DNA of 64,000 nucleotides, taken from assembly GCA_963580455.1 (NCBI GenBank), contig OY756961.1, positions 23,293,001 to 23,357,000 of the forward strand, given 5' to 3'. The notes under the pieces were generated by a model, which saw only the letters and a list, made by a program, of their open reading frames with translations, ran no database searches and was not told the origin of the DNA. The DNA is from Euonymus europaeus. Lineage: Eukaryota; Streptophyta; Magnoliopsida; Celastrales; Celastraceae. How positions within the stretch are numbered: position 1 is the stretch's first letter; each line of letters opens with the position of its first letter. This document shows, in pieces, positions 12,103 through 22,470 of the stretch. A program made the position numbers and the translations under genes.

Positions 12103-12373
12103 TATTGGATGATATTAGTCAATCACATATTCTCATACCTATTACGTTCACAACTTGAGGGGATCACATATTATTAGTCAATGATATTAGTCAATCACAT
12201 ATTCTCATACTGATTACATTCACATATAATATGACTAGATTTGTAACAGCTAATTAGGGAGAGATATGGCTGATATATGAGTATATATATGAGCACTGTA
12301 AGTCAAGAAATAAGACACTGAAAACTACTTTTCTTACATATTAATTTTTCTCCACATTGCTTCCTTTTCTTCA
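12103..12373 (+). repeat. 5' LTR of the copia element
   Basis: 271 bases, matching 20278-20557. It carries an internal imperfect duplication (GATATTAGTCAATCACATAT occurs twice), a TATATATATGAGCAC promoter-like region and the AATAAGACACTG region that in such LTRs lies near the polyadenylation site. Confidence 0.93.
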
Positions 12374-12390
12374 TGATATTAGAGGTGGTT
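12374..12390 (+). other. Primer-binding site of the copia element
   Basis: TGATATTAGAGGTGGTT starts directly after the 5' LTR. It is a mutated form of the initiator-Met tRNA site TGGTATCAGAGC used by most plant copia elements. Confidence 0.75.
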
Positions 12391-12424
12391 ACTATTCTCC
12401 TTTTTTGAATCTTATTTTATCTAA

Positions 12425-12979
12425 ATGGTTGAACCAACTTTGCCAAAGTTGGAGTCAGACACTTCTTCTGTCTCTGCAGCATCAAACACTTTTGACATCA
12501 ATTCGAATCAACATTTATGTTCGATTCAATTGAATAAGTTTAACTATCTTCCTTGGTCGAGGGCCATATCATTGGCTCTTGGTAGAAGATCGAAACTTGA
12601 GTTCATTGATAAGAGTATTGTCATTCTCGATGTTAATTCATCTCAGCACAAAACTTGGATTGCCAAAGACCAAATGGTTCAATCATGGCTACTGAATTCT
12701 ATGGAGCCGCATGTTGCCAAATTCTTTAGCTATTCAGAGTCATCTGCCAATTTATGGGATGCTGTCAAAGAAATGTATGGCAATATTCAGAATAATGTTG
12801 CAAGAGTATTTCAACTCAAGAAAGACATAGCATGTCTACAGCAAGAGGGTAAATCATTTGTTCAATTTCTTGGTAGTATGAAAACTATGTGGAATGAATT
12901 ACCTATTTTTCATCCACACACCACTGACTCTGCCATCTTGATGAAACGGGCTGAGGAAGATAAGACTTTCAGCTTTTAG
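12425..12979 (+). pseudogene. Copia gag, N-terminal part
   Basis: 184 codons. The segment LNKFNYLPWSRAISLALGRR is the usual N-terminal gag signature of plant copia elements, and the UBN2-type helical region follows (NLWDAVKEMY, VFQLKKDIACLQQ). The frame breaks at about 12965, where the +1 frame continues with LLANLAPEYEDLR. A single-base indel therefore separates it from the next segment. Confidence 0.9.
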
Positions 12980-13989
12980 CTAATCTTGCTCCTGAATATG
13001 AAGATCTTCGTAGCCACATTCTCATGAATTCAGAATTGCTAACTTTTGGGAATATGTGTGCCACAATTCAGCGTGAAGAAGTTCGTAAAAGGGTCATGCA
13101 TTGCAACATCAAAATTGACTTGACAGATGCTCGGGCATATATGCTCAATAAAAAATGTACAAATGAGAGAGGCTATAAGGGGAAGAGACTAGAGTTGAAA
13201 TGTCACCATTGCAACAATATTGGGCATACGGTGGATAGGTGTTGGGTTCTTCATCCTGAACTCAAGCCAAAATTTACTAGGGATGATAAAGGACCCCAGA
13301 AAAGGTCTCAATCTTCAGGATATACGGCTGCTCATCATGTGACACATTCGTCTAAAGATGGACTATCACAATTCTCATCCAGTCCAATCACCTTCATCAA
13401 TGAGTTTGATTCTTATCTTCAAGCGAAACAAGTTGAGTCCGAGAAAGATGGAACTAAGAAGTCAGCTGCCTTACTTAGCCATTTTACGGGTTATCTTGTA
13501 GACAATAAAAATATTACAAGTGGAGACATGTCAAGTATCATACATGTTTTTTCAACTGCTCTAAATTTGAGTAATATGCATGATTTTTGGGTTATAGATT
13601 CGGGTGCCACTGATCACATAGCTAATGATCCTGCCAATTTATTGGATTTTAATATTTTATCTCCACCATCTCAAATTTCTGTTGCTAATGGTAAGAGTGC
13701 ATCTGTTATTGGGCAAGGAAAGGTAAAATTGCTTTCTAAACACATCGCATCACCTGTTTTGTGTGTTCCATTGTTTCCTTTCCAACTTCTTTCCGTTGGT
13801 AAACTTGTGACTTCACTAAATTGTCGTGTCATTTTTTCTCCTCACAATGCTGTATTTCAGGATCTAACTACCCAGAAGATAATTGGTGAGCGATTCCTTT
13901 TCCAGGGCCTATATTATCTTCTCAAAGATTCTTGTGTTTCAAAGAGCTTCCATGTGAAATCTAGCGTCGAACAACAATTATGGCATTAG
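12980..13989 (+). pseudogene. Copia gag zinc knuckle and aspartic protease segment
   Basis: Continues gag after the frameshift. It contains a CCHC zinc knuckle, CHHCNNIGHTVDRC, that binds the RNA genome. The protease signature follows, with the catalytic triplet as DSGATDH. The GAG-pre-integrase region starts near the end but is cut by a TAG at 13987-13989, where LWHxRLAHPS would normally have Gln: a CAG-to-TAG change. Confidence 0.9.
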
Positions 13990-14724
13990 CGCCTAGCTCA
14001 CCCTTCAGAGCCAATTTTGGCTAAACTTTTTCCCAGTTTGAATGAATATTCAATAAATTGTGATGTTTGTCATTTTGCTAAATCCACTCGTTTTTCATTT
14101 CCTATTTCTCATTCTCGTTCGAATAAAATGTTTGATTTAGTTCATTCCGATGTGTGGGGCCCAGTTATAGAGTCATTTAATGGTTATCATTTTTTTGTCA
14201 CATTTGTGGATGACTTCTCTCGATTTACATGGTTGTATCTTTTAAAATCCAAAAGTGAAGTTGCTAATGTTTTTCAAAATTTCCATCAGTTAGTCATCAC
14301 TCAATTTCCTTCTCAAATTAAAATCCTTCGATTAGATAATGGTACTGAATATATGTCTCATCACATGCAACATTACTTAAGCATGCATGGTATTGTTCAT
14401 CAAACAAGTTGTTTGGGTACTCCACAACAAAATGACATCGTTGAAAGAAAAAATCGAGATCTGCAAGAGAAGACAAGATCTCTCATGTTTCAAATGCATG
14501 TCCCTAAAATTTTTTGGCCACAAGGGGTGTTCGCAGCTACTTATATTATCAATCGATTGCCAAGTAGAGTTTTGGATTTTATCTCTCCATCAGAGTTGTT
14601 GACAGGGACAAAGCCATATCTATCACATCTCAAAGTCTTTGGATGTACATGTAATGTACATATTCAGTCACCTCACCGAGACAAGTTAGATCACAGGGCA
14701 ACAAGATGCATTTGCTTAGGATAA
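13990..14724 (+). pseudogene. Copia integrase segment
   Basis: RLAHPS opens the pre-integrase zinc-binding region (CDVCHFAKSTR). The DDE core follows with D in VHSDVWGP, D in RLDNGTEY and E in VERKNRDLQEKTRS. The usual QQNGVVERKNR reads QQNDIVERKNR here. The frame ends at a TAA (14722-14724) shortly after the KVFGCTC segment. The stretch 14725-15281 is the decayed integrase-RT linker with several stops. Confidence 0.9.
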
Positions 14725-15281
14725 TCTATCACAAAGACAGGTTACAAGTGTTATGATCCATTGTCTAAGAAGCTTATTGTGACAAGGGATGTGCGGTTTG
14801 TTGAACACAATCCCTATTTTTCTTTATCTTATACAGGTATTGGCCAGGGGGAGTGACTTTTTGTTCCAGTTTCACTGCCTTCTTCAGTACATGAAATATA
14901 TGTCACTGATAACTATGTCCCATAAAAAGATGGTCCTCATGCCACTGAGACAGTGCCTACTATAACACCTGCAAGCAGTGAACCTTTAGCTTCTATAGAA
15001 CCAGTCATTGACGTCAATACAGCTGTTTCTATTTCGAAGCCTCATACTGAAATCACCATGAAGAAACCAAGCTGCCAGTTAGACGTAATCCTTCCCGACT
15101 ACGTCAAGCACCGTCTCGACTTCATGACTATGTTTCGTACTCTATGAGATACGCAATTACTACTGCTATTGGATATCACTGTTTGTCTACTTCTTATGCA
15201 GCCTATCTTAGCAAAATCATTGAAACGTCAGAGCCTCAAAGCTTTCGTGAAGCCAATAACCATGAAGTCTGCTGACGTGCA

Positions 15282-16074
15282 ATGCAAGAAGAACTTAAAG
15301 CATTGGATGATAATCACACATGGAGTATTGTTTCACTACCAAAAGATAAGAAAGCTGTCGGTAGCCGCTGGGTCTTTAAGACCAAATTCCGATATGATGG
15401 TTCAATTGAAAGGCACAAAGCAAGATTGGTCGCACAAGGATTTACTCAAACCTATGGGGTCGACTACAAGGAAACGTTTGCTCTTGTGGCAAAGATGAAT
15501 ATTGTCTGCACTTACTATCTGTTGCTACAAATCATGGATGGTCCTTGTCCCAAATGGATGTCAAAAATGCGTTTATACATGGTGATCTCATTGAGGAAGT
15601 ATACATGAGACTCCCGCCAGGACATCCGCAAAGTAGTGATCCGAGGTTGGTATGTAAATTGCATAAATCCTTAAATGGATTGAAGCAGTCTCCAAGTGCT
15701 TGGTATGCCAAGCTGAGTATCGTACTTAAAGAGCTTGATTTCCAATGAAGCAATGCTGATTACTCCCTATTTGTTCAAAATAAGTCTGGCATAAGGTTGG
15801 TTGTTTTGATTTATATAGATGATCTTATTATTATCGGTGAAAATCATGCAACTATCACTAACCTTAAAAAGGTTCTTCATCAAAAGTTTGCTTTTAAAGA
15901 TCTTGGGGCGCTCAAGTATTTTCTTGGCATCAAAATGGCTACATCCCGTAAAGGGCTCTTCTTGAATCAGGGAAAGTATGTAATGGATTTACTCCGTGAA
16001 GTTGAGATGCTTGAATGTAAACCTGCTAGAATACCACTGGATAACAAACTTCACATGACTATGGATGGTGAACC
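15282..16074 (+). pseudogene. Copia reverse transcriptase, 5' part, frameshifted and interrupted
   Basis: Three overlapping reading frames carry consecutive RT blocks: [20 protein letters not shown] and [20 protein letters not shown] (15282 on), [18 protein letters not shown] (15557 on), and the active-site box IYIDDLIIIG (about 15810). At least two indels separate them. The RT ends at MDGEP, where the hAT inserted; the frame resumes at 19548 with IRSPQDYQRLVGKLIYLT. Confidence 0.9.
16067..16074 (+). repeat. 8-bp target site duplication of the hAT element, left copy
   Basis: GGTGAACC, repeated exactly at 19540-19547. Collapsing the two copies restores one uninterrupted copia RT codon series at this point, which confirms it is the insertion site. 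Confidence 0.96.
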
Positions 16075-16082
16075 TAGGGGTG

Positions 16083-16262
16083 TTTACGAGCCGAGCCCTT
16101 AACGAACTATTCGGGCTCGAGCTCGATAAGGCTCGGCTCGAGTTCGTTACGATTCGAGCTCGAACCGAGCTCGAACACATGTTCGAGCTCGTTTATTAAA
16201 CGAGCTCGAATTCGAGACATAAATTATTTGGCTCGTGAGCTCGCGAGCCGGCTCGTTTAGAA
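16083..16262. promoter_or_regulatory. Left subterminal GAGCTCG/GAGCCG array of the hAT element
   Basis: Within 180 bases the motifs GAGCTCG, GGCTCG and CGAGCC occur more than ten times in both orientations. In Ac-like hAT elements clustered subterminal motifs are the transposase binding sites, so the same role is inferred here. The array is far more GC-rich than its AT-rich surroundings. Confidence 0.8.
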
Positions 16263-16478
16263 TAATTATATAATTATATATAAATATATATATATATTAT
16301 GTATTATCAATTTACTATAGAATTTTTGTTTAATAAGACTTAATATTAATGTAAAAACTTTAATGTCTTAAATTAATATATTACATATATAATATATTAT
16401 CTCTTGACCTAGCACTAGCAGGTAGCAATATACTGTATACACACGGGGCTTGGAGGCAGCATCTTATTCTTTCGTTTC

Positions 16479-16727
16479 TTCCCAACGTCGGCTGCACAGT
16501 GTACATCGCGATTGAGGCAATTCTGCAGTCTGCACACGGGACTTCTCCATCTCTCGCTGGGTTCGAAGACTTCTTGTTGCTATTCCACTTTTGTTTCTTC
16601 CCAAGGTCGGCTGCACAGTGCACATCACGATTGAGGCGATTCTGACCTAATTAGCGATTCTGCAGTCTGCACATAGGACTTCTCCATCTCTCGCTGGGTT
16701 CAACGACTTCTTGTTGTTATTCCTCTT
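16479..16727 (+). repeat. Imperfect direct repeat in the hAT 5' leader
   Basis: A unit of 110-130 bases runs from TTCCCAACGTCGGCTGCACA through GGACTTCTCCATCTCTCGCTG to TTCTTGTTG. It recurs from about 16597 as TTCCCAAGGTCGGCTGCACA, with a short insertion. It lies upstream of the transposase ATG, probably in promoter or untranslated leader sequence. Confidence 0.8.
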
Positions 16728-16977
16728 TAAGCGGTAGGAAACTTGCACCGTTCGTATTAGGATTCTGTTGCACCGTTCATATTATGATTTTGTTTCTGTC
16801 CATCAATTTTACTGCAGTTGTTGAAATCATACGTTTTAGAAATTAATTTTAATTTTTGTAAGATAAGGCTGCCTGCATTACCAAATTAATTTTAATTTTC
16901 AGTACAAGTTTTATTCTATATGGTTGTTCTGATTGTGACTCTTCATTCACATATTCCTTTGTCCTTGGATAGGTGTA

Positions 16978-19220
16978 ATGTCAGATGGTATCCGCCCTCC
17001 AAGCCTTGAAACTGAAGTTTCAGCTAGTCCGCATATGCCAGTAGGTGATAGTTCCACTGCCCAAACGATGACAGATTCTAGCATGCCAAGTATGCAGGAA
17101 GTTAATGATGTGGATGTTCAAATACCAGAGGAGGCCAACCCTTTTGAAAAAAAGAAGAGAAAAAAGACATCTTCTGTGTGGAATGAATTCACAGAGGTGA
17201 CGTTACCGAATAAAACCAACAAGGCAGAGTGCAACCATTGCAAAACAAAGCTGTCAATCATTGCCAGTGGCGTCACAAGTCACTTAAGTCGACATTTAAA
17301 GTCTTGTCTCTCTCGAAAATTAGCTGAGAAGAAACAAAAAACCTTGCAACTACAGCCAGTTGACTCCCAAGTGGAAGCACCAATATTTTCAAGTGGCAAA
17401 TATGATCATGGTAAACAAAAGGAGGCTGTTGCACATTGGATTCTCATGAATGAGAAACCTTTTAGTATGGTGGAGGAAGAGGGATTTAACTTTGCATTTG
17501 GGATTCATCTTCCTATGTTTGATAGGATTACTCGTCATCAAGCAAAGAGTACTTGCATGGGTGTGTATGAGATAGAAAAAGCAAAGTTGAAAAATTTATT
17601 GAAGAGTGTTAACAAAGTTTCACTTACAACTGATCTTTGGAAGTCGGATGTTCAAAAGAAATCCTACATGTGCATCACTGGACATTTCATTGACTCCAAC
17701 TGGAAGCTTCAGAAGCGGATCCTTAATTTTGTGGATCTACCTCCGCCACATGGAGGTATTGAAATATCTGATACCTTGTTTAAATGCATGAAGGAATGGG
17801 GCATTGAGAATAAAATATTTACCATTTCGGTTGATAATGCATCGAACAACGACTTGGCCATTAGGACTTTGAAAGATACTCTATCAAAGAGTAAAAGATT
17901 GCTTTTGGGGGGAGGTTTGTTCCATGTAAGGTGTGCTGCACATATTTTAAACCTAATTGTGCATGATGGGCTTTCGAAAATCAAGCATATTATTGAGGAT
18001 GTGAAAGAAAGTGTTCGGTTCATCAACGCGTCCGAGTCACGCCTTAAGAAATTTGCTGACATTTTACAGTTGATGCATATACGGGTTAGAAAGCTTATTA
18101 TTGACTGCCCAACGTGTTGGAATTCAACTTATGAAATGTTGGTTGCTGCAATGAAAGTAAAGGATGCATTTCCATTATTTGCTCAACGTGAAGTGTGTTA
18201 TATGCATTGTCCAAGTCTTGAAGATTGGGTGAAAGTTGAAAAGGTAGTCACAATATTGGGAGTGTTTTATGAGGCCACTCATATCATATCAGGAAGTGAG
18301 TATCCTACCTCTAATAAGTTTCTTGCTGTAATTTGGAGAGTTAAAGAAGTATTGAATGAGGGTGCAATTTCTGAAGATGACTTTATTCGAGACATGGTAC
18401 AAAAAATGAAGGAGAAGTTTGATAAATATTGGAGGGAATGCAATTTATTAATGGCCATTGCTGCTATGTTGGATCCAAGGTTCAAATTCAAATTGATTGA
18501 ATTTACCTTTCCATTGATATACAATGCAGATGAAGCCCAGGTTAATCTTGGAAGGGTCAAAGAAAAGTTACATGAGCTTTATAATGAGTACAAAGTGATG
18601 ATGCAGCCTAGTACAACTAATAATGTCTCTCATTCAATTTCTGGTCAATCTTCAATTTATCATGGCATGGAAGGAACTTTGAATCATGATTCAACACTTT
18701 CTGGTTTGTCAAGGTTTAATCAATTCATCGATTCAATAGAGACCATTCAACCAGTTAAATCAGAGCTAGATGTGTACTTAGAAGAAGGAGTTTATAGAGT
18801 ACCCGAAGATGGAGCCTCTCGTTATGACGCCTTGGAGTGGTGGAAGGTTAATGAGTTAAAGTTTCGAGTATTGTCAAGAATGGCAGGTGATATATTGGCT
18901 ATTCCCATTACAACCGTGGCATCTGAGTCAACATTTAGTGCTGGCAGTAGAATTCTAGATCCTTATCGTGCTTCATTGTCAGTCGAAACGGTGGAAGACT
19001 TGATTTGTGGTGGAGATTGGGTTCGACGAATTCATGGTGTGAAGAAAAGAGATAAAATGGTATATCTCACTACTCATAATCTGTTTTTATATTTAATTAT
19101 TGGAATATATTTTTTTAATTGCTAAATGACATTGAATGTTTGTAGGATGAAGCCCAACCGGTAGAGATTGAGCTTCCTTATTCCCAACAGACTGAACATA
19201 CCAATACCACAACTACTTAG
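16978..19220 (+). CDS. hAT transposase, RICESLEEPER/DAYSLEEPER-like
   Basis: Exons 16978-19059 and 19146-19220 (GT-AG intron of 86 bp) give 718 residues; without splicing the frame stops at 19125. Domains in order: BED zinc finger about 62-115 with C85, C88, H106 and C110 as likely ligands; RNase-H-like core with Asp in TTDLW (D219) and in SVDNA (D286) at the expected first two catalytic positions; conserved CAAHILNLIVHDGL and CPTCWNSTYEML blocks; hAT C-terminal dimerisation domain about 595-690 (ALEWWK, ASESTFSAGSRILDPYRASL). It would cut and join the element's ends in the nucleus. The ATG follows a possible 3' splice site at 16971-16972, so a 5'UTR intron is possible. Domesticated relatives exist, but the flanking inverted ends and target duplication show this copy is still a transposon gene. 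Confidence 0.94.
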
Positions 19221-19375
19221 GCTAATATTTTGGTGCGAATATTTTTTTTTCTTCATATTTTGGTAAAATGTATTATTTTCTTAATTTTGATTAATATTCA
19301 GGTTGAATTTTAATTTATGCTCATGTTTTCCTTTTATATCTGTATTTGATTGGGTTTGCTGCATAAAATGTTTTA

Positions 19376-19528
19376 ACGAGCCGAGCCTGAACGAGCCGAG
19401 CTCGAGCTCACAAATACTACAACGAGCCGAGCCCGAACAATTAAATACAGCTCGTAACGAGCCCGAGCCCGAACCTTTCTTACCGAGCCGAGCCTGGACA
19501 TTCAGAAGTTCGGCTCGGCTCGGTTCGT
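19376..19528. promoter_or_regulatory. Right subterminal GAGCC/GAGCTCG array of the hAT element
   Basis: A second cluster of CGAGCCGAGC, GAGCTCGAGC and GCTCGGCTCG motifs lies just inside the right inverted end. It mirrors the left array and is likewise inferred to bind transposase. Confidence 0.8.
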
Positions 19529-19547
19529 GAACACCCCTAGGTGAACC

Positions 19548-20270
19548 AATTCGATCTCCACAAGACTATCAAAGACTAGTTGGAAAACTTATTTACTTAA
19601 CCATTACGTGACCCGACATAAGCTATGCAGTTAGCATTGTAAGCCAATTCATGCACTCCCCTACAATGGCTCATATAGTGATTGTTAAACGGATTCTTAG
19701 ATATCTAAAAGGGTCTGTTAAATGGATTCTTCGATATCTAAAAGGGTCTATTGGACATGGTATTCTTATGAAGAACAATGGTCATACAAATATTCTTGGC
19801 TACACCGACGCGAATTGGGCTGGAAACTCTCTTGATCATAAATCAACTACCGGATATTGTATATTTGTTGGAGGAAATTTGGTTTCATGGAAGAGTAAAA
19901 TACAAGCAGTTGTGGCTCGTTCAAGCGCTGAAGCAAAATATCATTCTATGACATCTATGCTTCTGAACTTATATGGCTCAAACAATTGCTTGCAGATCTT
20001 GGTTTTCCTCACTCCTAACCTATGACATTTTGTTGCGATAATCAAGCTACTATGCACATTGCTTCTAATCCGGTCTTTCATGAAATAACCAAGCATATTG
20101 AAGTCGACTGTCATTATGTGCACGAGCAAGTTCAATCTCAAATAATTGTCATTGAGTATACTCGAAGTCAAGATCAACTAACGGATCTCTTGACTAAAAT
20201 TCTGCCCTCAGGTCAATTTCAGAGATTACTGTCCAAGCTTGGCTCAATGAATCCACTTGATCCAACTTGA
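19548..20270 (+). pseudogene. Copia reverse transcriptase C-terminus and RNase H, frameshifted
   Basis: After the hAT the copia frame resumes (SPQDYQRLVGKLIYLT). RNase H blocks follow: GYTDANWAGNSLDHKSTTGY, then RSSAEAKYHSM, then after a frameshift near 19960 [20 protein letters not shown] and DQLTDLLTK, ending at a stop at 20268-20270. A 33-bp in-frame tandem duplication at about 19692-19757 doubles the ILRYLKGS block. Confidence 0.9.
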
Positions 20271-20277
20271 GGGGGAG
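20267..20277 (+). other. Polypurine tract of the copia element
   Basis: TTGAGGGGGAG directly precedes the 3' LTR start at 20278. This is the standard plus-strand primer site for reverse transcription. Confidence 0.85.
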
Positions 20278-20557
20278 TATTGGATGATATTAGTCAATCA
20301 CATATTCTCATACCGATTACGTTCACAGCTTGAGGGGATCACATATCTTTAGTCAATGATATTAGTCAATCATATATTCTCATACTAATTACATTCACAT
20401 CTATTCCTTATAATATGACTAGCTTTGTAACAACCAATTAGGGAGAGATACGGCTGATACATTAGTATATATATAAGCACTGTAAGTCAAGAAATAAGAC
20501 ACTGAAAACTACTTTTCTTCTATATTAATTTTTCTCCACGCTGCTTCCTTTTCTTCA
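20278..20557 (+). repeat. 3' LTR of the copia element
   Basis: 280 bases, aligned with 12103-12373 over the full length. It has a 9-base insertion relative to the 5' copy (TCTATTCCT region near 20401) and about 17 base changes by hand count. The target duplication AGCCT follows at 20558-20562. Confidence 0.93.
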
Positions 20558-20562
20558 AGCCT

Positions 20563-22124
20563 CGAGACATTCTCTGGTTATTGACATTGATTCTTCAAAA
20601 TTCCATTGATTTTGTCAGTGCCGCTTTCAATTGGCTATTCAGCTGGCAAGAGGGTAACAAATCTGCTAAAATTTTGGAGATTGTGACTCTCAACCCAACT
20701 TGCTAGTGAATGGATCACAAAATCATTATTGCTTGAATCCGCAATTGGGGGAGGTTGGATGACTCAAATAATTTCGACTTAGGTGACTCCAATACAATGC
20801 ACATCCCATCACATGCAAAGTAAAGGTACAAATTGGAACGATGAGCTCCGTGTCTCAATGAGTGTCATAGAAGCTTAATTAGGTAAGTCTCCATAGTTGT
20901 AATCCTCGTTGCCCATGACGTTTAATAAGGGTAAAACAGAACACGATTAGGAGAAAGAGAGGGAATAAGAAAGTGTATTGTGTCCTTGGTGGGCAAGGAT
21001 GTTTAGAGAATATGTTTCTTAGAATTTTTTTTGGGTGTGGTGAAGAAAAAATGGACTACAATTAGTCTTATCCATTTGTAAATGGTTGGACTAAGACTAT
21101 GCGATTTGGGCTTCGGCCCATAGAAAGCCTCACCTTTTAAAAAAAAAAATTTAGAAGTGAGTATTACATAAATAAATTTAAATTTCATTAGACACCGCAC
21201 ATAAATTTTGGGTGGTGCAAAATAGCTCAAGTATTTGTACCTCAATATTAACCCAGGTGTACATGACATGTTTTGTAAGCATATGACATGACAAAATTAA
21301 ATTTTTAAAAAATAAAATCATCTCATAAGAAAATTTTCACTGCACAGTTCTTTTTTATTAAACAAAATTTCAAAATGTTTTTTTTCTCTCAAAATACATA
21401 TTAGATTATGAAAAAAAATTGCATATCCTGAATCAACAAGTAAAGATCTATAAATTTTATTCATTCATTCTTAATTACATTATTTTTTTAAGGAAGATTC
21501 ACCAATAAGTCCTTTAATAAAAATGTGTATTCCATTCACTACCTTCAATTTTTCAATATTCCATAACGTCCTTTAAATAATTATGGACAAAACTATCCTT
21601 ATTCTAATAAATCCTTATGTAGATGACATATTGTGACATCATCAGATTCTTTTTATTTTTTCTATTAAAAACTTTAAAACAGTTTTATCTCTCAAAATAC
21701 AAGTCGGATTTAAAAAATAATAATTCATAATCAGCACAAAAAATTCTTTCAAATGAGACCCATTATCGATATGTTTAAATGTTCATTCGTCAAATCCTCT
21801 GAATGAACTCAGAAGATTTTTCAAACTTATCTAGAATTCAGATGATTTCCCAAAACTCACCAAAACTAATTAAATGAGTTTTCAAAATTAAGCAAAAAAA
21901 TTCAGATGATTTCATAAAAATATACCAAAAAAATATAAATTTTTTGAAAATTAAACAAAAAGCAACAAAAAATTTAGAGGATTTCATAAACTTGTCTCAA
22001 ATTTAGAATATTTCGCAAAATTTAATAAAATAAATTAGAGGAATTTTTGAAATTAATCAATAGAGGATTTCATAAAATATATAATAAAAAATAGAAGAAT
22101 TTTTTAAAATCAAAGAAAAAATAA
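20563..22124. other. Intergenic DNA, no gene seen
   Basis: The first 400 bases form the right flank of the copia insertion and have no recognisable coding frame. From about 21290 the sequence is strongly AT-rich, with many scattered variants of ATTTAGAGGATTTCATAAA and CAGATGATTTC. These suggest a decayed tandem array. Nothing else is supportable. Confidence 0.5.
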
Positions 22125-22470
22125 CCTGAAACTCTAAATCCTAAACCTCAAAACCCTAAATCTCAAAATTCTAAATACTAAATCCTAATATCTTAAATCT
22201 CAAAATCCTAAACTTTAAACACTAAACTCTAATCTTCTAAACCATAATTTCTTAAAGTTTAAACCTTATAATCAGAAATCCTCTAAATTTCATAAAATTT
22301 TACTAACTTATATTTCTAAACCTTAAATCTTAAACCTTAAGTCCTAAATCCCAAAATCCTAAATAATAAATTATAATCTCCTATACCCCAAAATCTTATA
22401 CACTAAACTCTAAACACTAATATCTTAAACCTCAAAACTCTAAATTTTATACCCTATTACTAGAAATCCT
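22125..22470 (+). repeat. Degenerate telomere-like repeat tract
   Basis: Roughly 35 near-heptamer units vary around CCTAAA, CTCTAAA and CTTAAA. One exact stretch is AAACCCTAAA at 22151-22160. The plant telomere unit is CCCTAAA, so this looks like a heavily mutated interstitial telomere-like tract. Confidence 0.6.

Larger units (their letters stand above)
16075..19539 (+). mobile_element. hAT-superfamily DNA transposon, apparently intact
   Basis: A 3465-bp element. The left end TAGGGGTGTTTACGAGCC and the inverted right end TAGGGGTGTTCACGAACC match at 16 of 18 positions, and the match extends about five more bases. It is bounded by the exact 8-bp repeat GGTGAACC, the hallmark hAT target-duplication length. 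Inside are dense subterminal GAGCTCG/GAGCCG arrays at both ends and one transposase gene without visible stops. It inserted into the copia RT after that element was in place. Complete ends, an exact target duplication and an open gene suggest a young, possibly autonomous copy. Confidence 0.96.
12103..20557 (+). mobile_element. Ty1/copia LTR retrotransposon, degenerate, split by an hAT insertion
   Basis: Two LTRs (12103-12373 and 20278-20557) begin TATTGGATGATATTAG and end TTCTTCA. They are flanked by the direct repeat AGCCT (12098-12102 and 20558-20562), a 5-bp target duplication. The inside holds, in copia order, gag, protease, integrase, reverse transcriptase and RNase H. Removing the nested hAT at 16075-19539 leaves about 5.0 kb, a normal copia size. 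Frameshifts and stops in every domain make it non-autonomous. A hand alignment of the LTRs gave about 17 substitutions plus a 9-base indel over some 270 positions, so the insertion is not recent. Confidence 0.95.

Noticed and set aside
17606..18560. Open frames on both strands inside the hAT transposase
   Set aside because: Shadows of the transposase exon, with no domain content of their own.
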